DNA from: Micromonospora sp. WMMA1947
Lineage (GTDB): Bacteria > Actinomycetota > Actinomycetes > Mycobacteriales > Micromonosporaceae
Direction of reading: 5' to 3'
Length of the DNA stretch: 64,000 nucleotides
NCBI RefSeq assembly: GCF_027497355.1
Contig: NZ_CP114909.1
Coordinates: 620,001 to 684,000, forward strand
Below are positions 8,803 through 16,806 of the stretch, one piece after another (within the stretch, counting starts at the first letter, position 1; every line of letters starts with the position of its first letter). The notes below the pieces were generated by a model, which saw only the letters and a list, made by a program, of their open reading frames with translations, had not been told where the DNA came from and ran no database searches. Both the position numbers and the translations under genes were made by a program.

Positions 8803-10401
8803 TCAGGCCGCCGTCCCGCCCGCCACCCGGGCCCGGTCCAGGCCGTAGGTGAGCGCGTCGACAAGGGCGTGCCAGCTCGCCTCGACCACGTTCGGGTGCA
8901 CGCCCACCGTGGTCCAGTCGCGGCCGACGCCGGCGGTCTCCACCAGCACGCGCGTCACCGCGCCGGTGCCGTGGCTGCCCTCCAGGATGCGGACCTTGTA
9001 GTCGGCCAGCTCGAAGTCGCGCAGCTCCGGGTAGTGCCGGGCCAGGCCGACCCGCAGCGCCTCGTCCAGCGCGTTGACCGGGCCGTTGCCCTCGGCGGTG
9101 GCGATCACCCGCTCACCGCGTACCCGGATCTTCACCGTCGCCTCGGAGACCACGGCACCGTCCTCGCGGTGCTCGACGATCACCCGGTACGACTCCAGCG
9201 CGAACGGCCGGGCCGGCGCGGCATCCGGCAGCTCGGAGCGGACCAGCAGCTCGAACGAGGCGTCGGCGGCCTCGAACGACCAGCCGTCGGCCTCCAGCTC
9301 CTTGACCCGCCCGGTGACCCGGGACAGGGTGTCCGGATGGCCGGCCAGGTCCAGACCGAGCTCACGGCTCTTGAGCTCGATGCTGGCCCGGCCGGCCATC
9401 TCGGTCACCAGGATCCGCATGTCGTTGCCCACCACGGTGGGTTCCACGTGGTTGTAGAGCAACGGGTCGACCTTGATCGCGCTCGCGTGCAGCCCCGCCT
9501 TGTGAGCGAAGGCGGCGGCCCCGACGTAGGCCTGGTGGGTGTCGGGGGCGATGTTGGCGATCTCGGCGATGGCGTGCGAGACCCGCACCATCTGTTCCAG
9601 GCAGCCCTCCGGTAGGACGGGCATGCCCAGCTTGAGCTGAAGATTGGCGACGATCGCGAAGATGTCGGCGTTGCCGGGGCGTTCGCCGTACCCGTTGGCG
9701 GTGCCCTGCACGTGCCGGACGCCCGCCTCGACCGCGGCGATCGTGTTGGCGACGGCGCAGGCGGTGTCGTTCTGCGCGTGCATGCCGAGTCGTTCCGGCG
9801 CGATCCCGGTCCGCGCCACCAGTCCCTCGATCACGGCGGTGACCTGGGAGGGCAGCATGCCGCCGTTGGTGTCGCAGAGCACGAAGCGCTCGGCGCCGGC
9901 GGCCAGCGCGGTCTCCGCCACGGCGGCGGTGTAGCCGGGGTCGAACCGGAACCCGTCGTAGCAGTGCTCCCCGTCGACGAAGACGCGCCGCCCCTGCGCC
10001 ACCAGGTACGACACGGTGTCGCGGATCATGGCGAGGTTCTCCTCGGCGGTGGTGCGCAGCGCCCGCTCCACGTGCCGCAGGTCCGCCTTGGCGACCAGGG
10101 CCACGGCCGGGGTCTGTGCGTCGAGCAGGCCGCGCACCTGCGGGTCGTCCTCGACCGCGAGGCCCGCCTTGCGGGTGGCTCCGAAGGCGACCAGGATCGC
10201 GTGCCGCAGCTCCAGCTCGGTGCGGGCGCGGCGGAAGAACTCGGTGTCCTTGGGCACCGCGCCCGGCCAGCCGCCCTCGATGAAGCCGACTCCGAGGTCG
10301 TCGAGCAGGCGGGCCACCGCCAGCTTGTCGACCACCGAGTACGTGAGCCCTTCGCGCTGCGCGCCGTCGCGCAACGTCGTGTCGTACACCTGGAACGTCA
10401 T
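8803..10401 (-). CDS. cimA: (R)-citramalate synthase
   Basis: This 532-residue enzyme condenses pyruvate with acetyl-CoA to (R)-citramalate, the entry to 2-oxobutyrate and isoleucine that bypasses threonine. It has the HMG-CoA-lyase-like barrel opening YDTTLRDGAQREG, the metal histidines in GMHAQND, and NGYGERPGNAD. A C-terminal LeuA-type regulatory domain (about residues 400-520) probably senses isoleucine. Sequence order fits the long CimA type rather than LeuA, since citramalate synthases have DTTLRDGAQ and this length. LeuCD and LeuB (leuB is at 14 kb) would carry the product on. A leader peptide and terminator precede it. Confidence 0.92.
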   Translation of the reverse strand: MTFQVYDTTLRDGAQREGLTYSVVDKLAVARLLDDLGVGFIEGGWPGAVPKDTEFFRRARTELELRHAILVAFGATRKAGLAVEDDPQVRGLLDAQTPAVALVAKADLRHVERALRTTAEENLAMIRDTVSYLVAQGRRVFVDGEHCYDGFRFDPGYTAAVAETALAAGAERFVLCDTNGGMLPSQVTAVIEGLVARTGIAPERLGMHAQNDTACAVANTIAAVEAGVRHVQGTANGYGERPGNADIFAIVANLQLKLGMPVLPEGCLEQMVRVSHAIAEIANIAPDTHQAYVGAAAFAHKAGLHASAIKVDPLLYNHVEPTVVGNDMRILVTEMAGRASIELKSRELGLDLAGHPDTLSRVTGRVKELEADGWSFEAADASFELLVRSELPDAAPARPFALESYRVIVEHREDGAVVSEATVKIRVRGERVIATAEGNGPVNALDEALRVGLARHYPELRDFELADYKVRILEGSHGTGAVTRVLVETAGVGRDWTTVGVHPNVVEASWHALVDALTYGLDRARVAGGTAA

Positions 10402-10430
10402 CGGAGTCCTCTTCTCGTGCCCTGGGGAGC

Positions 10431-10463
10431 AAACAAAAAGACCCCCCGCGGATGCGGGAGGTC
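10431..10463 (-). terminator. Attenuator terminator in the cimA leader
   Basis: On the minus strand a 10-bp stem (10454-10463 with 10440-10449, one G-U pair, loop ATCC) is followed by TTTTTGTTT at 10439-10431. A U-tailed terminator 30 bases upstream of a start codon points to transcription attenuation. Two GCGCGC segments lying between the leader stop and this stem could pair to form an alternative structure. Confidence 0.8.
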
Positions 10464-10492
10464 TGCGCGCTCGGCGAGGGAAGGCCGGCGCG

Positions 10493-10525
10493 CTAGCTGC
10501 TAATGATCAGGACGAAGCTGGTCAC
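10493..10525 (-). CDS. cimA leader peptide (attenuation)
   Basis: A 10-codon open frame from GTG 10525 to TAG 10493 encodes MTSFVLIISS. Four of ten residues (V, L, I, I) are products of the pathway, with the run VLII ending 8 bases before the stop. It lies 30 bases upstream of the terminator stem. The expected logic is that a ribosome stalled on Val/Leu/Ile codons for lack of charged tRNA favours read-through into cimA. No Shine-Dalgarno is visible; CAGAGT lies 7 bases before the GTG, so translation from a leaderless transcript is possible. No good -35 element was found. Confidence 0.75.
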   Translation of the reverse strand: MTSFVLIISS

Positions 10526-10590
10526 GACCCGTACTCTGCCACCCCGCCCCGGGTTTTGGGAGGCGAAACCCATATTCCGGGACGACAGCC

Positions 10591-10638
10591 CGCGCGACGC
10601 TCGACGCCGAGGCGCTCCTCGCCGGCGCCGGGGCCTGA
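10591..10638 (+). pseudogene. Remnant of the 3' end of ahpC
   Basis: Read in frame with the TGA at 10636-10638, this encodes RATLDAEALLAGAGA, which closely matches the mycobacterial AhpC C-terminus as I recall it (PTLDAGELLKASA). The stop is 2 bases before the ahpD ATG, the normal ahpC-ahpD spacing. Upstream the frame has no AhpC-like sequence (no CNW block) and reaches stops at 10501-10506. It looks as if ahpC was deleted except for its last 15 or so codons. Confidence 0.6.
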
Positions 10639-10640
10639 CC

Positions 10641-11171
10641 ATGGGTCTCGACGCGATCAAGGCGGGCCTGCCCGAGTACGCCAAGGACATCCGGCTCAAC
10701 CTCGGCTCCACCATCACCACCTCGACGCTGAAGCCGGAGCAGGCGTGGGGCACCGCCCTGGCCTGCGCGGTGGCGGCCCGCAACCCGGTGGTGCTGCGGG
10801 AGATCGCCGCCGAGGCGGCCGGTCACCTCACCCCCGAGGCGGTCGAGGCCGCCAAGGGCGCGGCGGCGGTCATGGCGATGAACAACGTCTACTACCGGGC
10901 CAAGCACCTGATCGGCGACGAGCAGTACGCGTCGCTGCCGGCCCGGCTGCGGATGCAGATCATCGCCCGCCCCGGCGTGGAGAAGACCGACTTCGAGCTG
11001 TGGTGCCTCGCCGTCTCGGCGATCACCGGCTGCGGCGTCTGCCTGGAGTCGCACGAGAAGACGCTGCGCGCCGCCGGGTTCAGCCGTGAGCAGGTGCACG
11101 AGGGGCTGCGGATCGCCGCCGTCGTCCACGCCGCCGCGGTGACCCTGGACGCGGAGGCCGCACTGGCCTGA
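10641..11171 (+). CDS. ahpD: Alkyl hydroperoxidase AhpD
   Basis: This 176-residue protein matches AhpD in length and motif. The CxxC active site is C131/C134, with H138 three residues on (CGVCLESH), as in mycobacterial AhpD. It normally re-reduces AhpC through lipoyl-dihydrolipoamide succinyltransferase and has weak peroxidase activity itself. Here only a fragment of ahpC remains upstream, so its usual partner must be elsewhere or absent. The start ATG at 10641 is fixed by the family N-terminus. No clear ribosome site is seen, consistent with past coupling to ahpC. Confidence 0.92.
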   Translation: MGLDAIKAGLPEYAKDIRLNLGSTITTSTLKPEQAWGTALACAVAARNPVVLREIAAEAAGHLTPEAVEAAKGAAAVMAMNNVYYRAKHLIGDEQYASLPARLRMQIIARPGVEKTDFELWCLAVSAITGCGVCLESHEKTLRAAGFSREQVHEGLRIAAVVHAAAVTLDAEAALA

Positions 11172-11218
11172 TCCACCGGCCCGCGCGCCCCGACCGGCAC
11201 CGCGCGGGCCGACGACCC

Positions 11219-11254
11219 GAGGGGCCGGCGTCACCACCGTGGCGCCGGCCCCTC
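11219..11254 (+). terminator. Terminator after ahpD
   Basis: A perfect 12-bp stem (GAGGGGCCGGCG at 11219-11230 with 11243-11254) closes a 12-base loop that can add CAC/GTG pairs. It lies 47 bases past the ahpD stop. Confidence 0.65.
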
Positions 11255-11364
11255 GGCGTCGGCGGGCCGGCCCTCCGGCGGTTGACCCCCGGACAGCGTG
11301 GGTAACCCTCCCGACTGATGACGGCGCCGCGACGGCCGCGGCCCTGGAGGACGGGAGGCGGCAC

Positions 11365-11829
11365 ATGGACGAACTGGACCCGCGCGCCACGCACGGCGGC
11401 ACCGAGCCGATCCTCGACGACGGCCGGGGCGCGGTCGCCGGCGGCGCTCCGGCCGGTGCCTTCGACCCGTGGCGTTACCGCGACGAGGCGGGTGTGGCGA
11501 GCGCCGACCTGACCGGCTACAAGGTCGAGGCCACCGACGGCGCCATCGGCAAGATCGACCGGACGAGTCACGAGGTGGACGACAGCTACCTGGTCGTGGA
11601 CACCGGGCCGTGGATCTTCGGCAAGAAGGTGATGCTCCCGGCCGGCACCGTGAACCACGTCGACCACGACGCCCGCACCGTGCACGTCGACCGGGAGAAG
11701 GACCAGATCAAGGCCGCTCCCGAGTACGACGAGTCCAGCCACGCCGACCCGGGCTTCCGGGACCGGCTGGGCGGCTACTACGGCGAGAACCACTCGGCGC
11801 TGCCGCCGGACGTACCGCCGCGCATCTGA
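11365..11829 (+). CDS. PRC-barrel domain protein
   Basis: This 154-residue protein has a disordered acidic N-terminus (about 1-35) followed by a PRC-barrel-like domain around residues 45-110: DLTGYKVEATDGAIGKIDRTSHEV, then LVVDTGPWIFGKKVMLP and VHVDREKDQI. It ends with YYGENHSALPPD. Such proteins are common in actinobacteria, often stress-linked, and the PRC-barrel binds partners in RNA metabolism or electron transfer complexes. GGGAGG precedes the ATG. No catalytic role can be inferred. Confidence 0.85.
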   Translation: MDELDPRATHGGTEPILDDGRGAVAGGAPAGAFDPWRYRDEAGVASADLTGYKVEATDGAIGKIDRTSHEVDDSYLVVDTGPWIFGKKVMLPAGTVNHVDHDARTVHVDREKDQIKAAPEYDESSHADPGFRDRLGGYYGENHSALPPDVPPRI

Positions 11830-11880
11830 CACCTCGGCGACGGCCGGCGGGGACGTACACACGCCCCGCCGGCCGTTACC

Positions 11881-12621
11881 GTGTCGGATGTGGACGCTCC
11901 CGAGAGCCCCTTCCCCGCCCTGTTCAACTTCCGCGACGTCGGCGGCTACGCCGCCGGTGACGGACGCACCGTCCGCCGTGGCCGGCTCTACCGCTCCGAC
12001 TCGCTGCACCGCATCGACGAGACCGACCGGAGCGCGTTCACCGCGCTCGGCATCCGCACCGTGATCGACCTGCGCCGGCCGTCCGAGGTGGAACGCGACG
12101 GGCGGGTGCCCGACTACGACGGCCTGACCTACCGGCACATCCACCCCGAGCACGCCGACTGGGGCGCGAACCGGTTCGACGACTCCGGCGTCAGCCTGGC
12201 CCGCTACCTGGCCGACCGGTACGCCGACCTGGCGCGTACCGGCACCGCCGGGCTCGCCGAGGCGGTCGGGCTGATCGCCGACAGCGCCAACGCCCCGGTG
12301 GTGGTGCACTGCGTCGCCGGCAAGGACCGCACCGGCATCGTCTGCGCGCTCACGCTCTCCGTGCTCGGGGTGCCAGACGAGGACGTGGTCGCCGACTACG
12401 CGCTCAGCACCGCCGCGTCGCGGCGCTTCACCGCCTGGGTCCGCTCCACGCTGCCGGACGCGGAGGAACCGCCACCGCCGTTCCTGGAGTCACCGGCCGA
12501 GACGATGGAGCTGTTCCTCACGGAGTTGCGCGCCGGCTACGGCTCCGTCGAGGGCTACCTGACCCATGCGGGCGTCACCGACGCGCAGCTGGAGTCCCTG
12601 CGTACCCACCTCCTGGACTGA
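11881..12621 (+). CDS. Tyrosine/serine protein phosphatase (PTP-like)
   Basis: This 246-residue phosphatase carries the active-site loop HCVAGKDRTG (C-x5-R) near residue 141, and the family N-terminal block NFRDVGGYAAGDGRTVRRGRLYRSDSL. A general-acid region and helix VIDLRRPSE precede the loop. Members dephosphorylate phosphotyrosine, phosphoserine or phosphoinositides; the mycobacterial relative is PtpB. The start is GTG 11881, with no strong ribosome site. It ends close to the convergent ilvE, with a shared terminator between. Confidence 0.9.
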   Translation: MSDVDAPESPFPALFNFRDVGGYAAGDGRTVRRGRLYRSDSLHRIDETDRSAFTALGIRTVIDLRRPSEVERDGRVPDYDGLTYRHIHPEHADWGANRFDDSGVSLARYLADRYADLARTGTAGLAEAVGLIADSANAPVVVHCVAGKDRTGIVCALTLSVLGVPDEDVVADYALSTAASRRFTAWVRSTLPDAEEPPPPFLESPAETMELFLTELRAGYGSVEGYLTHAGVTDAQLESLRTHLLD

Positions 12622-12630
12622 CCGCCGCCG

Positions 12631-12666
12631 CGCGGTGATCGAGGAGCGGACTCCTCGATCACCGCG
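12631..12666. terminator. Bidirectional terminator between phosphatase gene and ilvE
   Basis: A perfect 16-bp stem (CGCGGTGATCGAGGAG, 12631-12646, with 12651-12666) has a 4-base loop CGGA. It starts 10 bases after the phosphatase stop and ends 9 bases before the ilvE stop, so it can serve both convergent genes. Confidence 0.85.
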
Positions 12667-12674
12667 AAGGGCCG

Positions 12675-13769
12675 TCAGAGGACCCGGGTGACCCAGCCGT
12701 GCGGGTCGGCGGCGCGGCCGCGCTGGATGTCGACGAGCTTCTGCCGCAACGCCATCGTGGCCCGGCCCGGCTCGCCGCCGCCCACGAGGAACTCGCCGTC
12801 GGGGAAGCGCACGCCGCCGATCGGGGTGATCACGGCGGCGGTGCCGCAGGCGAACACCTCGCGCAGCCGGCCGCTCGCCGCGTCGGCCCGCCAGTCGTCG
12901 AAGCTGACCGGCGCCTCCCGCACCTCGTGCCCGGCCTCGGCGGCGAGGGTGAGGATCGCGTCGCGGGTGATGCCCGGCAGGATCGTGCCGCCCAGCGGCG
13001 GGGTGACGATGCTGCCGTCGTCGTAGACGAAGAAGACGTTCATGCCGCCCAGCTCGTCGACGTACCGCCGCTGCACCGCGTCCAGGAACACCACCTGGTC
13101 GCAGCCGGCCTCGATCGCCTCGGCCTGCGCGGCGAGCGAGGCGGCGTAGTTGCCGCCGCACTTGGCCGCGCCGGTGCCGCCGGGCGCGGCCCGGGTGTAG
13201 TCCGGCGAGACCCAGACCGTCACCGGCTTCACGCCACCGGCGAAGTACGCCCCGGCGGGCGAGGCGATGACGCAGTAGAGGTATTCGTTGGCCGGGCGCA
13301 CCCCGAGGAAGACCTCGCTGGCGAACATGAACGGACGCAGGTAGAGGCTGGCGTCCTCGTGCTCGGGAATCCACGCCTGGTCGATCTCGACCAGGCGGCG
13401 CAGCGACTCCACGAACGTCTCCCCCGGCAGCTCCGGCATGGCCAGCCGGCGGGCGGACGCGTTGAACCGGGCCGCGTTGGCCTCCGGGCGGAACATCGTC
13501 ACCGCGTCACCGGTGCGGTACGCCTTCAGCCCCTCGAAGATCTCCTGCGCGTAGTGCAGCACGGCCGCGGCCGGGTCCATCGGGATCGGCGCGCGTGCCT
13601 CCAGGCGGGCGTCGTACCAGCCCTTGCCCTCGGCGTAGCGGATGGTGACCATGTGATCGGTGAACACCCGGCCGAAGCCCGGGTTCGCCAGCAGGGCGGC
13701 CCGGTCGGCGGCGGATACCGGCGCGGGATTCGGACGGATCTCGAAATCGAGCATGTCACCACCGCTCAT
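12675..13769 (-). CDS. ilvE: Branched-chain amino acid aminotransferase
   Basis: This 364-residue PLP enzyme transfers the amino group from glutamate to the 2-oxo acids of valine, leucine and isoleucine, the last step of each route. The PLP lysine lies in GAAKCGGNYA near residue 202, and other family blocks are LHYAQEIFEGLKAYR, YLRPFMFASEVFLGV, FLDAVQRRYVDELGGMN and CGTAAVITPIG. ATG 13769 is chosen for its AGGGAGG site and the family N-terminus; an upstream frame extension is not conserved-looking. It is 189 bases from leuB, which has its own terminator, so it probably has its own promoter. Confidence 0.95.
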   Translation of the reverse strand: MSGGDMLDFEIRPNPAPVSAADRAALLANPGFGRVFTDHMVTIRYAEGKGWYDARLEARAPIPMDPAAAVLHYAQEIFEGLKAYRTGDAVTMFRPEANAARFNASARRLAMPELPGETFVESLRRLVEIDQAWIPEHEDASLYLRPFMFASEVFLGVRPANEYLYCVIASPAGAYFAGGVKPVTVWVSPDYTRAAPGGTGAAKCGGNYAASLAAQAEAIEAGCDQVVFLDAVQRRYVDELGGMNVFFVYDDGSIVTPPLGGTILPGITRDAILTLAAEAGHEVREAPVSFDDWRADAASGRLREVFACGTAAVITPIGGVRFPDGEFLVGGGEPGRATMALRQKLVDIQRGRAADPHGWVTRVL

Positions 13770-13918
13770 CGCGCTGACCTCCCTGCGGGTTGACGGCATG
13801 CGGGATCGCACGCCGACGTCACTGGTGCCAGAAAACTTACCCCGAACGGTCGTTCAGCGGATAGCTCCGCCCCGGCGGAAGCGACGCGCCGGACGGTCGG
13901 GTGGGCCCGGTGACGGGT

Positions 13919-13944
13919 CTGGCGGCCCGGTACCGGGCCGCCAG
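13919..13944 (-). terminator. Palindromic terminator after leuB
   Basis: A 26-bp perfect palindrome (CTGGCGGCCCGG and its complement around TACC) lies 15 bases past the leuB stop. Confidence 0.6.
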
Positions 13945-13958
13945 GAAGGTCGGCCCGG

Positions 13959-14990
13959 TCAGGGTACGGCGTAGGCGGCGAGCCGGTCGCCGACCTCCTC
14001 GGTGCGCAGCGGCGCCCCCGGCGTACGCGCGGCCAGCTCGGTGCCGACCGCGGCGGTGACCCGGGCGGCGGCGTCGGCGTGGCCGAGCTGGTCCAGCAGC
14101 AGCGCGGCGGACAGCACCGCGGCGACCGGGTCGGCGACGCCCTGGCCGGCGATGTCCGGCGCCGAGCCGTGCACCGGCTCGAACATCGACGGGTAGCGCC
14201 CCTCGGGGTTGATGCAGCCGCTGGCCGCGAGCCCGATGCCACCGGTCACGGCGGCGGCGATGTCGGTGAGGATGTCGCCGAACAGGTTGTCGGTGACCAC
14301 CACGTCGTACCGGGACGGGTTCGTCACCAGGAACATCGCGGCGGCGTCGATGTGCTGGTACTCCGTGGTCACGTCCGGGTGCTCGGCGGCCACCGCGGCG
14401 AAGGCGCGCGCCCAGAGCGACCCGGCGTGCGTGAGCACGTTGGTCTTGTGCACGAGCGTGACCTTGCGCCGCTCCCGGCGGCCGGCGCGGGTGAACGCGT
14501 CGCGGATCACCCGCTCGACGCCGTGCCGGGTGTTCAGGCTCTCCTCGGTGGCCACCTCGGCCGGGGTGTCCCGGTGCAGCGCGCCACCGGCGCCCGCGTA
14601 CAGCCCCTCGGTGCCCTCGCGGACCACGACGAGGTCGACCTCGCCGGGCTTGACCGCGGCGAGCGGGCCGGCGACGCCGGGCCAGAGCCGGGACGGGCGC
14701 AGGTTGACGTACTGGTCGAAGGCGAACCGCAGCTTGAGCAGCAGGCCGCGCTCCAGCACGCCCGGCGGCACCGTCGGGTCGCCCACCGCGCCGAGCAGGA
14801 TCGCGTCGTGACCGGCCAGCTCGTCGAGGACGGAGTCGGGCAGCACCTCGCCGGTGCGGTGATAGCGCGCCGCGCCCAGGTCGTACTCGGTGGCCTCGAT
14901 CCCGGGCACCACCGCGTCGAGGACCTTGCGGGCCTGCGCGACCACCTCGGGTCCGATGCCGTCGCCGGCCACCACCGCGATGTGTGCCAC
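13959..14990 (-). CDS. leuB: 3-isopropylmalate dehydrogenase
   Basis: This 343-residue NAD-dependent enzyme oxidises and decarboxylates 3-isopropylmalate for leucine, and can also act on methylmalate made from citramalate. It has [11 protein letters not shown] at the start, [17 protein letters not shown], the metal/substrate block VREGTEGLY, and the C-terminal [10 protein letters not shown] nucleotide loop. The GTG at 14990 has GAGGAG 7 bases upstream. It sits between cimA/ilvE and serA in the pathway block. leuC and leuD are not in the window. Confidence 0.95.
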   Translation of the reverse strand: MAHIAVVAGDGIGPEVVAQARKVLDAVVPGIEATEYDLGAARYHRTGEVLPDSVLDELAGHDAILLGAVGDPTVPPGVLERGLLLKLRFAFDQYVNLRPSRLWPGVAGPLAAVKPGEVDLVVVREGTEGLYAGAGGALHRDTPAEVATEESLNTRHGVERVIRDAFTRAGRRERRKVTLVHKTNVLTHAGSLWARAFAAVAAEHPDVTTEYQHIDAAAMFLVTNPSRYDVVVTDNLFGDILTDIAAAVTGGIGLAASGCINPEGRYPSMFEPVHGSAPDIAGQGVADPVAAVLSAALLLDQLGHADAAARVTAAVGTELAARTPGAPLRTEEVGDRLAAYAVP

Positions 14991-15208
14991 CTGAGGCTCC
15001 TCGTCTCGTCGTTAGGCGCAACCGTACGTCGCCGTCCCGGCCCCCGGTACGAATCTTCCAACATCCGGGACGGTGAATCACAGGAGGCTCCCAGCCGACA
15101 CTCATGGTGCGGTCATCTCCACTGCTTAGGGTCGGGGTCACGGGTCGACGGGGGCCCGGAATCCGGCACCGCCGCGACGCGGCGGCGACCACCGAGGGGG
15201 CAGGTGTC

Positions 15209-16078
15209 ATGCGGATCGAGCACCGGCGGGCCCACTGGGCGGACGAACAACCACGTACCCGTTGGATCGACCAGTCCGCGTTCCGCCCGCTCCGGCCGGA
15301 CCTGCACCTGGGCGCCAACCACCGCGTCGAGCGGGCCGGCACCGCGACCTCCGGCCGGATCAGCGTCCGGCACACGGTGACCACCTCGACCGCCGACTAC
15401 ACCCTGCTGCTCAACGCGCCGGAGTGGTTCGGCCACCGGGCGGTGAGCGAGGCGCTGCGTGACGCCGTCGCCGAGCTGCGCGCCGTCGACCTCACCTACG
15501 GCCCGAACCGGCCGGACAGCCTCGTGTCCCGGCTGCGCCGCGACGAGATCAGCCCCGACTCGTACCCCCCGCTGGCCGACCTGGTCGACCTCTGCGCCGC
15601 GATGCGGGCGGCGACCGACGGCTGGTTCGACGCCTGGGCGGTGCCCGGCGGCTTCGACCCGGGCGGCCTGCTCGGCGGCTGGGCGGTGGAGCGGGCCGCG
15701 GCGCGGTTGCGCGCCGCCGGCATCCACGACTACGCCGTGCTCACCGGCGCCGACCTGACGGTACGCGGACACGCGGCGCACGGCGGGCCGTGGCGCGTCG
15801 CGGTGCACCACCCCACCGACACCCGGCGCACGCCCGTCGTGCTGGAGATGACCACGGGCTCGGTCGGCACCTCCGGCGTCACCGGCCGCCGCGGGCACGT
15901 CGTCGACCCGCACACCGGGGAGCCGACCGACCGGCTGGTGGCCGCCACCGTGCTCGGGCCGAACCTGGCAGTCGCCGACGCCTACGCCACCGCCCTGTAC
16001 GCCGCCGGACCGGCCGGGCTGGCCTGGTTCCGCCACGACGCGGACTACCGCCCCCTGTTCGCGCACCACCGGCGCTGA
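15209..16078 (+). CDS. apbE: FAD:protein FMN transferase, ApbE family
   Basis: This 289-residue protein has the ApbE order: an FAD-binding N-terminal half, FDPGGLLGGWAVERAA (the family DxGGixKGyavD block), EMTTGSVGTSGVTGRRGHVVDPHTGEP, and a C-terminal YATALYAAG. ApbE attaches FMN to threonine in flavoproteins such as Nqr/Rnf or FMN-binding domains, usually outside the membrane. No signal peptide is seen and no FMN-binding-domain gene is adjacent, so its target is unknown. It is divergent from leuB. Confidence 0.85.
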   Translation: MRIEHRRAHWADEQPRTRWIDQSAFRPLRPDLHLGANHRVERAGTATSGRISVRHTVTTSTADYTLLLNAPEWFGHRAVSEALRDAVAELRAVDLTYGPNRPDSLVSRLRRDEISPDSYPPLADLVDLCAAMRAATDGWFDAWAVPGGFDPGGLLGGWAVERAAARLRAAGIHDYAVLTGADLTVRGHAAHGGPWRVAVHHPTDTRRTPVVLEMTTGSVGTSGVTGRRGHVVDPHTGEPTDRLVAATVLGPNLAVADAYATALYAAGPAGLAWFRHDADYRPLFAHHRR

Positions 16079-16388
16079 TCTGCTGTCTGGCGCGGAGCGC
16101 GATCGGCCCCCACGGTCTCGGCAACGACCGTGAGGGCCGGTCAGCGACGAGTGCGCGTGGCTCGCGCAATCGAGGGGTGCGGGCCGAGGGGCCGGGCGCC
16201 CGACCGCGCCACCCGAAGACGGGCCGGGGATCGACTCAGCGGAAACCGCATCGGTACGCTAGCGAATCGACGCAACTCGAGGCAAGAGTCTCCACAGCGG
16301 ACGTCGCGGGAACGATGTCGGCAATCAGCGGTGAACGCACGGTGGGGCAGAGGTGACGGGCCCGGCCCGGGATGGCACGCTGTCCGCC
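16079..16388 (+). other. Gene-free stretch between apbE and a small hypothetical gene
   Basis: Apart from the terminator at 16104-16139, nothing convincing is seen in these 310 bases. The segment around 16240-16290 is slightly less GC-rich and could hold the promoter of the downstream gene. Confidence 0.5.
16104..16139 (+). terminator. Terminator after apbE
   Basis: A 14-bp stem with one C/A mismatch (16104-16117 with 16126-16139, CGGCCC-CACGGTC) and an 8-base loop lies 26 bases past the apbE stop. Confidence 0.65.
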
Positions 16389-16745
16389 GTGAGTTTCGAT
16401 CTGAGCGTGTGGGCCCTGCCGAACGGGGCGACACCGGAGCAGGTGCGGGCGGCCGTGCAGCAGTGCCGCGAGGGCTGGCACAGCGAGCAGCACCCCGATC
16501 CGCGACTCGTCGCCTTCTACCGGGCGATCACCGCGAGCTACCCGGACCGTCCGGCCCGGCCGGATACGCCGTGGGAGGTGGCGCCGTTGCACACGGCCGC
16601 CGACCACATCGAGATGAACCTGCATCCGACCTGCCCGGATCAGGTCCTGCTGGACATCGAGCGGCTGGCCGGCGAGCACGACCTGATGCTCTTCGACGCG
16701 CAGGACGGCTCGGTCTACCCGCCACCGGCCCGCGTCCGTTCCTGA
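16389..16745 (+). CDS. Small conserved-looking hypothetical protein
   Basis: This 118-residue protein begins MSFDLSVWALPNGATPEQV, which resembles a set of small actinobacterial proteins of unknown role. The centre (ADHIEMNLHPTCPDQVLLDIERLAGEHDLMLFDAQDGSVYPP) looks like a compact alpha/beta domain. GTG 16389 is favoured because the typical MSFDL start is there; the frame extends upstream to 16353. It is monocistronic, with a terminator just downstream. Confidence 0.7.
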   Translation: MSFDLSVWALPNGATPEQVRAAVQQCREGWHSEQHPDPRLVAFYRAITASYPDRPARPDTPWEVAPLHTAADHIEMNLHPTCPDQVLLDIERLAGEHDLMLFDAQDGSVYPPPARVRS

Positions 16746-16762
16746 CCCACCGGAACGACGAA

Positions 16763-16787
16763 GGGCCCGGCCGATGCGGCCGGGCCC
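16763..16787. terminator. Terminator between the small hypothetical gene and serA
   Basis: A perfect 10-bp stem (GGGCCCGGCC, 16763-16772, with 16778-16787) and 5-base loop lie between two convergent genes. Confidence 0.75.
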
Positions 16788-16806
16788 CGATCCGTCTGCG
16801 TCCGGA

